From positions 52,783 through 116,782 of the forward strand of contig PAPN01000059.1 in NCBI GenBank assembly GCA_002708925.1: a stretch of 64,000 bases of DNA. The letters are read 5' to 3'. Shown in pieces: positions 28,717 through 37,126 of the stretch. Each line of letters begins with the position of its first letter. The stretch's first letter is position 1. The notes beneath the pieces are model-generated. The model saw nothing but the letters and a program-made list of their open reading frames with translations, did no database searches and was not told the DNA's origin. Origin of the DNA: Paracoccaceae bacterium. Lineage in GTDB: Bacteria; Pseudomonadota; Alphaproteobacteria; Rhodobacterales; Rhodobacteraceae. The position numbers were made by a program, and so were the translations under genes.

Positions 28717-29270
28717 GTATCCACATGGGGTGTGTAGCAGATGCGTTTTTCAGTGAAAAGCACCTTTCATAGCTCTGCGAAGACGGTGGATTATGCCCTT
28801 ATCAGATCAATAATAAAACCGTGCGCTCTCTTTCAACAGGAACCTATCCGAGGAAAAGCACAAATTTTACAATCACTTGTGCTCAGGGGTTTTCCTGTGC
28901 GCCAACCGTTGGAGCGTTTATGACCGCATCGAGCAGGGGACATGCCCAGCGGCGGCCGACGATCTGTATGGGCTTTAGCTGGCCATCAAAGACGACAGGG
29001 ATGTTGCCGCCTAAATGGCAACGCCCCTGTTCCCAGGGAAAGCTCTCATCGGCCTCCGGCGGGGCCCTTCTTTGGTGTGTAGAAGGGAGGTGTGGAGCGC
29101 TCTTACTGTGCAAATGCGAAAACCTCAAACTCGCGGCGCGGTTTGAGATCGTGTCACACATGCTCAATGTGAGCGGGCAAAAACTGTCAAGGCTGTTCTG
29201 GTTTGAACGGTCTGCCTGAAAATTCACCGTGTTCACGCCGGACTGCATTGGCGGGGCCGCTCATTCATGG
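28717..29270. other. Low-GC gap with an interrupted inverted repeat and ORF shards
   Basis: This stretch between tRNA-Arg and the Pho-box region has no convincing complete gene. A minus-strand open frame (28883-29248) contains GGNIPVVFDGQLKPI and GRRWACPLLDAVI, which read like real protein, so a decayed gene is possible. The inverted repeat at 28851-28896 lies inside. The composition is unlike flanking core genes. Confidence 0.35.
28851..28896. repeat. Interrupted inverted repeat
   Basis: AGGAAAA-GCACAA and TTGTGC-(tcagggg)-TTTTCCT pair around a 13-base AT-rich loop, with a 7-base bulge on one side. It could be a recombination or regulatory site, or a folded RNA; it has no T tract. Confidence 0.5.
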
Positions 29271-29288
29271 GCGTCATCTAAATGTCAT
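29271..29288 (+). promoter_or_regulatory. Pho-box-like direct repeat
   Basis: GCGTCAT-CTAA-ATGTCAT reproduces the 7-4-7 layout of PhoB boxes (CTGTCAT-N4-CTGTCAT), with 11-base spacing. It lies 73 bases before the start of the exported phytase/esterase-like gene, a position fit for activation under phosphate limitation. Confidence 0.6.
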
Positions 29289-29361
29289 CAAACCGAAACA
29301 CGCCTGTTTCCGACCAATTTCAGAAGCCAATGAGATTGCGAAGACCTCAGGAGGGTATCCA

Positions 29362-31536
29362 ATGGCATCCACTCAATTTGGCCTGAGCCTGTTGCTGACT
29401 ACCGCATTGGTGGCGGCTCCGGCGTTGGCAGAGCAGAATTTTAACCGTATTGCGTCTTTTCCCGTTGTGTCGAACATGGCCGCAGGCGCGGATACCGAGC
29501 GCGAAACCAGCCCCGAGATCATTGACGCCACCGCCGATGGCCTGACGCTGGTCTATACCGACAGCCCGTTGAAGGTGATTGGGTTCGTTGACATCACCGA
29601 CGCGCATGACCCCAAACCGCTGGGCAATATGGACGTTGGCGGAGAGCCGACCTCGGTGACGGTTCTGGGCGGCACGGCCTTTGTGGGCGTGAATACCTCG
29701 GAAAGCTATGTCGCCCCGTCGGGTAAGCTGATCTCGGTCGATGTGGCCAGCCGGGTGCAAACCGGCGCTTGCGATCTGGGCGGCCAGCCGGACAGCGTGG
29801 CTAAGGCGCCCGATGGGTCTTTCATCGCCGTTGCCATCGAAAACGAGCGCGACGAAGACCTGAACGGTGGCCTTATTCCGCAATTTCCGGCGGGCACTTT
29901 GGCGCTGGTGGATCTGAAGGACGGTGCGCTGGATTGTGGCTCGCTGCGCTTTGCCGATCTGACCGGCCTGGCCGAGATTGCGGGCGCAGACCCCGAGCCC
30001 GAATATGTCTCGATCAACGGGCTGGGAGAGATCGTGGTGACCTTGCAGGAAAACAACCACTTGGCGATTGTGTCGAAGGACGGGCAGGTGGTGAATCACT
30101 TCTCGGCCGGCAGCGTGGATCTGGAGGGCATCGACGCCACCGACGAACGCGGCGCGCTGATTTTCACCGAAAGCCAAAAGGGCCGCCTGCGCGAACCTGA
30201 CGCCGTGACCTGGATCAGCGACGACATGTTCGCCACCGCGAACGAAGGCGATTACAATGGCGGTGCGCGCGGGTGGACGATTTTCCACAAGGACGGCACC
30301 GTTGTCTATGAAAATGGCACCGATTTTGAACGAGCGATCATCCAGATCGGCCATTATCCGGACAAGCGCTCGGACAGCAAAGGCGTCGAGCCCGAGAGCG
30401 TAACTTTCGGTGTTTTCGGCGGTACGCCCTATGTGTTTGTGGGGGCCGAGCGCGCCTCGGTTGTTGGGGTTTATGACGTCACCGACCCTGCCGCGCCGGT
30501 GCTGAAACAGTTTCTGCCCTCGGGCGTGGGCCCCGAAGGCTATGCGGTCATTCCGGGTCGGAATCTGCTGATCTCTGCCAATGAAAAAGACCTGATCGAG
30601 GACGGCGGCGCCCGCGCCCATGTGATGCTGTTCGAAATGCAGGATGCACCGGCGGTTTACCCGCATCTGACCTCGGCCGGTATGGATCAGCTGACCGGGT
30701 GGGGCGCGATTTCCGGTATGGTTGCCGATCAGGACGGGATTGTCTGGGCCGTGAATGACAGTTTTTACAGCTTCCAGCCCTCGATCTTCAAAATCGACAC
30801 CAAGATGAGCCCGCCCCGCATCGTTGACGTCATCCGCGTTCACCGCGAGGGGCGCCCGGCCCAGAAACTGGACATGGAGGGCATCACGCTGGACGGTCAT
30901 GGCGGGTTCTATGTCGCCTCGGAAGGGCGCACGGACCGGGTTGTTCCTCATGCGATTTATCATGTGAAAGCCGACGGGTCGATCAAGGCCAAGAAGGGTG
31001 AGATCGGTCTGCCGCCCGAGCTTATGGCAGTCGAAACACGCTTTGGTTTCGAGGGGATAACCAAGATCGGCGACATTCTGTGGATGGCCGTTCAACGCGA
31101 ATGGAGGGACGACCCCAGGAACCACGTCAAACTGGTGGCCTATAATCTGAAGACCAAGGAATGGGGCGCGGTCCTGTATGAAAAAGCGCAGCCCGAAACC
31201 GGCTGGGTGGGTCTGTCGGAAATCGTCGCGCATGGCGATTATGTCTATGTGATCGAGCGCGATAATCAGCATGACCATCGTGCCGTGACCAAGAAAATCT
31301 ATCGTATCCCGGTTGCCGAAATGGTGCCCGCCCCGCTGGGCGAGGAACTGCCGGTCGTGTCCAAAGAGTTGGTGCATGATCTGCTGCCGGACCTGACCGC
31401 GACGGGCGGATACGCGCTGGATAAGGTCGAAGGCCTGGCCATCATGGAGGATGGCACCGCCTGGGTGTCAACCGACAATGACGGTGTCGATGACCATTCG
31501 GGCGAGACGCTGTTCTGGTCTTTCCCGGTCAAATAG
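29362..31536 (+). CDS. Exported phytase/esterase-like beta-propeller protein
   Basis: This 724-residue protein has a signal peptide (LSLLLTTALVAAPALAEQ) and is probably periplasmic. The N-terminal two thirds follow the choice-of-anchor-I/alkaline-phosphatase propeller pattern (VDITDAHDPKPLGNMDVGGEPTSV, LVDLKDG, GVEPESVTFG). The C-terminal region, with LDMEGITLDGHGGFYVASEG and VEGLAIMEDGTAWVSTDND, matches the esterase-like activity of phytase family. A role in scavenging phosphate from organic esters is likely. The start at 29362 follows CAGGAGGG; the open frame upstream is non-coding. The Pho-box-like repeat in front supports phosphate-dependent regulation. Activity on phytate itself is not shown. 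Confidence 0.8.
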   Translation: MASTQFGLSLLLTTALVAAPALAEQNFNRIASFPVVSNMAAGADTERETSPEIIDATADGLTLVYTDSPLKVIGFVDITDAHDPKPLGNMDVGGEPTSVTVLGGTAFVGVNTSESYVAPSGKLISVDVASRVQTGACDLGGQPDSVAKAPDGSFIAVAIENERDEDLNGGLIPQFPAGTLALVDLKDGALDCGSLRFADLTGLAEIAGADPEPEYVSINGLGEIVVTLQENNHLAIVSKDGQVVNHFSAGSVDLEGIDATDERGALIFTESQKGRLREPDAVTWISDDMFATANEGDYNGGARGWTIFHKDGTVVYENGTDFERAIIQIGHYPDKRSDSKGVEPESVTFGVFGGTPYVFVGAERASVVGVYDVTDPAAPVLKQFLPSGVGPEGYAVIPGRNLLISANEKDLIEDGGARAHVMLFEMQDAPAVYPHLTSAGMDQLTGWGAISGMVADQDGIVWAVNDSFYSFQPSIFKIDTKMSPPRIVDVIRVHREGRPAQKLDMEGITLDGHGGFYVASEGRTDRVVPHAIYHVKADGSIKAKKGEIGLPPELMAVETRFGFEGITKIGDILWMAVQREWRDDPRNHVKLVAYNLKTKEWGAVLYEKAQPETGWVGLSEIVAHGDYVYVIERDNQHDHRAVTKKIYRIPVAEMVPAPLGEELPVVSKELVHDLLPDLTATGGYALDKVEGLAIMEDGTAWVSTDNDGVDDHSGETLFWSFPVK

Positions 31537-31559
31537 CCTCGGATGAAAACGGGCTGGAT

Positions 31560-31579
31560 GCGCGCCCCGCGGGGCGCGC
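31560..31579. terminator. GC palindrome between convergent genes
   Basis: The 20-base perfect palindrome GCGCGCCCCGCGGGGCGCGC lies between two convergent stops. It lacks a T tract, so it may act as a weak bidirectional terminator or mRNA end stabiliser. Confidence 0.45.
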
Positions 31580-31585
31580 GTCTGC

Positions 31586-33229
31586 CTATTGCGCCGCGCT
31601 AAGCCGTGATGGTCCGCGCAGTACCTGCGCGGCCGAGAATGTCTCGGATGAGGCGCGATGCCACTTGTCATGTAAAGCATCGAATTCGGGATAATCCGCC
31701 GGATGCAGCAGGTATTCGTGCGGCAGTTCGGGAAATGCCTCGTTCCCGTCCAGAAAATCGGCGTTCTTCGTGCGGAACATGAAGTGATAGGGCAGGAAGG
31801 CGCCCGGATGCTCCAACCCTGCGGCGCCAGTGATCTCGGCCAGCGCCTTGAGCGTGTTGGTGTGCAAGCGGGTAACGCGTTCAGCCTTGGAGACCGGATC
31901 CAGCGCTTTTTGACGTGCCTGATCTTGTGTGGCCAGGCCGACGGGGCATTTGTTCGTGTGGCAGGCCTGCGCCTGAATGCAGCCAATCGCAAACATGAAA
32001 CCCCGCGCCGAATTGCACCAGTCAGCCCCCAATGCCAGCGCCCGCGCGATATCGTATGCACTGACGATTTTACCCGCGGCACCGATGCGAATCCGGTCAC
32101 GCAGGCCAGCGCCGCGCAGCGTGTTGTGGACAAAATTCAGCCCCTCCAGCATCGGCATACCCACGCGATTGGCAAATTCCAGAGGGGCCGAGCCGGTGCC
32201 GCCCTCTTTGCCATCCACCGTGATGAAATCCGGGGTGATTCCGGATTGAAGCATGGCCTTGACGATACACATGAATTCGCGCCGGTGGCCGATACACAGT
32301 TTGAACCCGACAGGCTTTCCCCCTGACAGATCGCGCAGCTTGGCGACGAATTCCATCAGTCCAAGAGGCGTTTCAAAAGCGCTGTGCGCAGCGGGCGAGA
32401 CGCAATCCACACCCATCGGAATGCCGCGCGCCTCGGATATTTCTGCGGTGATTTTGGCCGCCGGCAGCATCCCGCCGTGACCGGGCTTTGCGCCCTGGCT
32501 GAGCTTAATCTCGATCATTTTGACCTGAGGATCGGTGGCGCGGGCGGCGAATTTTTCCGGGTCAAAGGCACCATCCGGTGTGCGGCAGCCGAAATAGCCC
32601 GAGGCAACCTGAAAAATCAGGTCTCCGCCCCCTTGGCGATGATACTTGCTGATCCCGCCTTCGCCCGTGTCATGGGCAAAACGCCCGGCTTTGGCGCCTT
32701 TGTTCAGCGCCAGAATCGCATTGGCCGACAGCGAACCGAAGCTCATGGCCGAGATGTTATAGAGCGACGCGTCATAAGGCTGCGTGCACTGAGGCCCGCC
32801 GATTGTGACCCGAAAGTCCCAATTTTCAACGATGCGAGGGCGGATCGAATGGGTCAGCCAACTGTAGCCCGCGTCATAGACACGTTCATGCGTGCCAAAG
32901 GGTTTTTTATCCTCGACACCCTTGGCGCGCTGATAGACCAGGCTGCGCGCCTCGCGACTAAATGGAACCTCGTCGCGCTCATCCTCCAGCAAGTATTGGC
33001 GAATCTCAGGGCGGATGGATTCCAGGAAGTAGCGGAGATGGCCGATAATCGGATAATTGCGATTAACAGCATGATTTTTCTGCGAAAGATCGTGAATTCC
33101 AACGGCGATCAGCACGCAGGAAATCAGGAACAAGGGCACCATCCAGGCGATCCCAAGAAGCGCGAGGATGCCTGTCGCCATGGCGGCGGCGACTGCTACT
33201 GGCATCGCAAGATTTCGTTTGCGGAACAT
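31586..33229 (-). CDS. FMN-binding glutamate synthase family protein
   Basis: This 547-residue protein has two N-terminal hydrophobic stretches (AVAAAMATGILALLGIAW, PLFLISCVLIAVG) that should anchor it to the membrane. A GltB-type FMN/Fe-S synthase domain follows: NISAMSFGSLSANAILALNKGA, DTGEGGISKYH, KLSQGAKPGHGGMLP, TVDGKEGGTG. The cluster-type CIQAQACHTNKCPVGLATQ is present. It lacks the amidotransferase domain, so it is not a classical GOGAT. Homologues are common stand-alone genes in proteobacteria; their substrate is not established. It stands alone, convergent with the phytase-like gene. Confidence 0.88.
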   Translation of the reverse strand: MFRKRNLAMPVAVAAAMATGILALLGIAWMVPLFLISCVLIAVGIHDLSQKNHAVNRNYPIIGHLRYFLESIRPEIRQYLLEDERDEVPFSREARSLVYQRAKGVEDKKPFGTHERVYDAGYSWLTHSIRPRIVENWDFRVTIGGPQCTQPYDASLYNISAMSFGSLSANAILALNKGAKAGRFAHDTGEGGISKYHRQGGGDLIFQVASGYFGCRTPDGAFDPEKFAARATDPQVKMIEIKLSQGAKPGHGGMLPAAKITAEISEARGIPMGVDCVSPAAHSAFETPLGLMEFVAKLRDLSGGKPVGFKLCIGHRREFMCIVKAMLQSGITPDFITVDGKEGGTGSAPLEFANRVGMPMLEGLNFVHNTLRGAGLRDRIRIGAAGKIVSAYDIARALALGADWCNSARGFMFAIGCIQAQACHTNKCPVGLATQDQARQKALDPVSKAERVTRLHTNTLKALAEITGAAGLEHPGAFLPYHFMFRTKNADFLDGNEAFPELPHEYLLHPADYPEFDALHDKWHRASSETFSAAQVLRGPSRLSAAQ

Positions 33230-33412
33230 CCGTTTCCTCCCGTTCGGTGGCCGCGATCACAGACCGTCGCGCGGGCGATAGGGCCTGCGACGTATTCCAA
33301 GGGTAAGCCCGTTTTCCGGGCTGGCAAGTCTGTTGCCGGTTCCGACCGTCGTGTTGCGATCAGTCTTGGCGCAAAAAGTTGAGAAAAGATTGCGGCGCGT
33401 AAATCTCTGCGG

Positions 33413-36400
33413 TCAGTAGTCTTTTTCGATGAAAATCCCGATACCCGTTTCCCCGTCCGAAGAGAGACGCCCGCGCGCGGTGACCGAGCGGTTGATGTTC
33501 AGGTTCAGATTGATCTGGGAATTGCCTTCGGAATCGGCGGTGACCTCGGAATAGATGTTTTCTCCCAGGTACTTACCGATCCGAGCCTCGGTGGCGCCTT
33601 CCTCGGAAGTTGTGATGTCCAGATCGTCCAGCGCCAGGCCTTTACGGACCTTGCCCCCCAGCCCGGTCCCGCCGCCTGTCAGGGTGCGCACGGCGGCGGC
33701 CAGACGCACGGCTTGCAGCGCGGAAATGCTGCTGATTCCCTTGCCGAACAGGATCAGCGCCAGAACCTCGTCCTGGGGCAGATCGGGGCTGGAGGCAAAG
33801 CTCAGCTCGGGCGCGCTGGCCTGTCCCTGGATCTGGATACTGGCCGTGGCATCGCTGGTTTCGGTGCTGGCGACAAAGCGAATGAACGGATCAAAAGCGC
33901 CCTGCAACTGGATCAGCCCTTCGTCCAGAGTCAGCCGTTTGCCCAGAATATCCAGACGTCCGCGGATCAGATCGAACCGCCCTTGCGGCACCACGTTCTG
34001 CGTTGTCCCTGAAAGCTGCAACACCCCGCCCAGTTCGGCGTCCAGCCCGCGGCCGCGTACGAAAATCCGGTCGGGCGCCAGGATGCGCAGATCCAGATCA
34101 TAGGACGGCCCCGCAGCCGTATTGCCGTCCGCGCTTTGCAGCATTCCCGCGTTTTGCCGGGTGTTGCGGACCGGGGCGGGCTCGTTCACATGTTGCAGGC
34201 CGGGCAGGGTGGCATGGCTGGCCCCCGAGTTCGCCGGAATACGCAATTCACTGTCGCTTAGCGCCAGCCGGCCGGACAGGTCCGCGCCGCCCGTCAGTGG
34301 CCCGGAGAGACGGACGCGCCCATCCACGGCCGTTTCAAACAGGGTCGGGTCGGTCAGCCGAACGGATGTCAGCTCGGCCTCCAGATCGGCGGCATAGGGG
34401 GGGGACAGGGAAACCGGGCCGGTCACGCGCAGCCTGCCCCCGGTCGAGACACCGCCGCTGAGCGCCAGCTGCGCCTGATTGGCCCCCATCTGTATGCTGG
34501 CCGCGATGTCTTCGAGTGCCAGGCCAGCGCTGGGAAGGGACATGCGCGCGCCCTGAGTGCTGATCTGCCCGCTGACCGAGGCCAGTTCGGGCGGGCCACT
34601 TATCTTCAGATCATACTGGAGAAGGCCGCTTAGGCTGCGCGGGCGCAGGATGTCATTTGCCAGCGCCAGCGGTGCCACCCCATCCAGCGCCAGATCCACG
34701 GCCGAGCCATCGCGCGCAACCTGCCCCGACGCGTTCATCCGCGTTCCTCCGGGCCCCGCGCCCGTAGCCTGAAGCGCCCAGTTTTCGTTGATCTGCCGCA
34801 GTGTGCCGGTCAGGCTGGCAGGGCCGCTCAGGGCGCTTTCCAGCACGGCCAGATCACGTAGGCGCGCGGTGATGGACAGCGCCTGATCCGCCGCGCTTTC
34901 GGCTTTTGCGGTCAGTTCGGGGCTTTGGAAATCCGCGGCGTGCAGCGTGATGCGCCGCTGCCGGTCCCGTCCGATCTGTACCCGTGCCGTGGCCTGATCG
35001 CGCAACAGGCTGTCCAGTTGCGCCAGCCCGGTTTTCAGCCCCTTGGCGTCCAGGGACATATCCACGTCAAAGGACTGCTCTGCCGGCTTTCCCGTTCCTT
35101 GCAGCGACAGCTGCGCCCGGCCCGCGATGGGCTGGCCGGAAAGGTCCGCATAGGCAGACAGCGCAGCGATCTCGGCCTGCAAAACCGCTTGGGCCTCCAG
35201 CGTATCCCATTGCGCGCCGGTTGCTGTGGCCTCAAGCTTGGCGGTCGCCTCGCCCGGAGCCTGCGCCGTGGCGGTCAGGGTCCAGTCACGGTCTTTGCGC
35301 TCCAGCTGAGCCGCAAGCGTCGCCGCGCCGCTAAGCGCGGGCCAAAGCGCGGAAACATCCGCAGATTCGGCCCGCAGGACGGCTTGCGCCGTGGTGCTGC
35401 TGATCTGCGCTGCGCCGCTGATCCGGGCGGCGGCTGTCTGGGCGCTCAGACCCTCCAGAACCGTGCCGTCATTGTTGCGTTTTGCCGTGAATTCCAGCGT
35501 GCCCGGACCGTTCAGCGCGGCATCCAGAACGCGCGGTCCCAGGCTCAGATTCTGAGTATTGCCCTGCACATGCAGGTTGAAACCACCACTGATCGGCAGA
35601 ATTTCCCCGCTCAGCCGCATGTCCGCACGTCCCGACACAGGCTGCCCGGCCAGGCCCGCAAAATGTGTCAGATCAGGCACGGATAACGCGGCCTGCGTGT
35701 CGATCCGCAATTCGGCGGCACCGTCCAGATGCGCAATGTCGGCCTGTCCGGACAGCTCGAAAGGCGATCCCGACACCGAGAGATCGCGCAGTTTCAGCCC
35801 CGGATCCGGCGCCCAGTCAAATCGGAAATCGGCTCTGAGCGCATCCCCCAGAGCGCGGGCCAGATCGGCGTCTTGCGGCAGCACGCCTTGTGCGGTCAGG
35901 GCGACTTGCCCGCCGATTGCCGCAGGCCGCGCCGTGCCGCGCGCCAGCAGACTGGCCGCGGCGATGCTTAGGTCCGGGCGGTGCAGGCGATCAAGCTGGC
36001 CATCCAGGCTCCAGCCGTCGCCAGAGGCGCTGTCGAATTGCAGATGCAGCTGTGCGCCGGACAGGGTGGTCCGGGCTCCGGGCAGAGGCAGAGCGACCGG
36101 CGTGCCATCCGTGGGCACGATCCGGGCGGTCAGATTGGCCTGCGTCACCTGACCCGTTTCCGACACCCCCAGACTGCCCCGCGCCGTCAGCGATTGGGCC
36201 AGAATATGAAAGGCTTCGATCCGCAGCTGGCCGTTTGCCGTGCGCGCGCCAGAGGCCTGCACCCGAAGATCCGGGCCGAAAAACGCGCGATATTCGGGCG
36301 CGAACAGGGGGCTGACATCCCCCTGCATCTGCGCCCGGAACTGCGTGTCCTCGGCCGGCTGGCCAAGTGTAAACTGCCCGGTCAGGCGCGGCTGCGCATC

Positions 36401-37126
36401 GGTTCTCAGCGCCAGATCCCCGGCGAAATCGCTTAGGCTGCCCGTGCCTTTCAGCTGCAAATCCACCGAGGGCGTCCCCGGCAGGCCCAGGCTGGTGGCC
36501 AGCAGACCGTTCCGGGGCTCGGACAGGGACAAATCCACCGTCAGATCCTGCGTTTGTGCCCCGTAAGAGGCGATCAGGGTCAGGCTGCCCGATTGCGGCG
36601 CCAATCGGGTGATGGACAGATCAACCTGCCCCGCGCCCTCGATTAGCGAGCCCGATCCGGCAAGGGACAGGATGGCCTCTTGGCCGATCAGATCCTTGCC
36701 CAGCTCGGCGCGGTCGATCGCCAGTTTGGCAATCTCGATCGACACGGGCAGATCCGGCAGCGCGATCGGCGTTGCCTCGGCATCGGGCAGGGCGTCCTGC
36801 GTTTGCGGCGCGCGCGGCACCAGAACCCGTTTGGCCGACAGTTCGGTGACTTGCAGCGCCCCCGACAGCAGCGCCGCGCGGTTCCAGTTCAGTGTCACAT
36901 CCTGCAAGGTCAGCCAGATACCGCCCGCATCCGCGACGGTCAGCTGCTGGATTGTCGCGGTTGAGCTTAGCGCGCCTTCGAAGCCCTGAACATCCACAAC
37001 CCGGCCCTCGCCCGATAGGGAATCCTCGATCAGCCCTTCGAAAAAGCCGCGTTCCTGGGCCTGAATGTCTTGGGCCAGAACCGGCAGGGGGGCGGCCAGC
37101 GCCGCGATCAAAAACCATCTGCGCAT
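33413..37126 (-). CDS. tamB: Translocation and assembly module subunit TamB
   Basis: This 1237-residue protein spans the periplasm and works with TamA in outer-membrane protein assembly and lipid transport. A short N-terminal hydrophobic signal anchor (WFLIAALAAPLPVLA) precedes long beta-rich repeats. The conserved C-terminal DUF490 domain ends in GRLSSDGETGIGIFIEKDY, the family signature. Its ATG overlaps the tamA stop (TGATG). The length fits alphaproteobacterial TamB. The repetitive Leu/Ala/Gly strands form a beta-taco fold in known members. Confidence 0.93.
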   Translation of the reverse strand: MRRWFLIAALAAPLPVLAQDIQAQERGFFEGLIEDSLSGEGRVVDVQGFEGALSSTATIQQLTVADAGGIWLTLQDVTLNWNRAALLSGALQVTELSAKRVLVPRAPQTQDALPDAEATPIALPDLPVSIEIAKLAIDRAELGKDLIGQEAILSLAGSGSLIEGAGQVDLSITRLAPQSGSLTLIASYGAQTQDLTVDLSLSEPRNGLLATSLGLPGTPSVDLQLKGTGSLSDFAGDLALRTDAQPRLTGQFTLGQPAEDTQFRAQMQGDVSPLFAPEYRAFFGPDLRVQASGARTANGQLRIEAFHILAQSLTARGSLGVSETGQVTQANLTARIVPTDGTPVALPLPGARTTLSGAQLHLQFDSASGDGWSLDGQLDRLHRPDLSIAAASLLARGTARPAAIGGQVALTAQGVLPQDADLARALGDALRADFRFDWAPDPGLKLRDLSVSGSPFELSGQADIAHLDGAAELRIDTQAALSVPDLTHFAGLAGQPVSGRADMRLSGEILPISGGFNLHVQGNTQNLSLGPRVLDAALNGPGTLEFTAKRNNDGTVLEGLSAQTAAARISGAAQISSTTAQAVLRAESADVSALWPALSGAATLAAQLERKDRDWTLTATAQAPGEATAKLEATATGAQWDTLEAQAVLQAEIAALSAYADLSGQPIAGRAQLSLQGTGKPAEQSFDVDMSLDAKGLKTGLAQLDSLLRDQATARVQIGRDRQRRITLHAADFQSPELTAKAESAADQALSITARLRDLAVLESALSGPASLTGTLRQINENWALQATGAGPGGTRMNASGQVARDGSAVDLALDGVAPLALANDILRPRSLSGLLQYDLKISGPPELASVSGQISTQGARMSLPSAGLALEDIAASIQMGANQAQLALSGGVSTGGRLRVTGPVSLSPPYAADLEAELTSVRLTDPTLFETAVDGRVRLSGPLTGGADLSGRLALSDSELRIPANSGASHATLPGLQHVNEPAPVRNTRQNAGMLQSADGNTAAGPSYDLDLRILAPDRIFVRGRGLDAELGGVLQLSGTTQNVVPQGRFDLIRGRLDILGKRLTLDEGLIQLQGAFDPFIRFVASTETSDATASIQIQGQASAPELSFASSPDLPQDEVLALILFGKGISSISALQAVRLAAAVRTLTGGGTGLGGKVRKGLALDDLDITTSEEGATEARIGKYLGENIYSEVTADSEGNSQINLNLNINRSVTARGRLSSDGETGIGIFIEKDY

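Noticed and set aside
29347..31377. 676-codon minus-strand frame opposite the phytase-like gene
   Set aside because: Antisense shadow; the plus strand has a signal peptide, ribosome site and family motifs.
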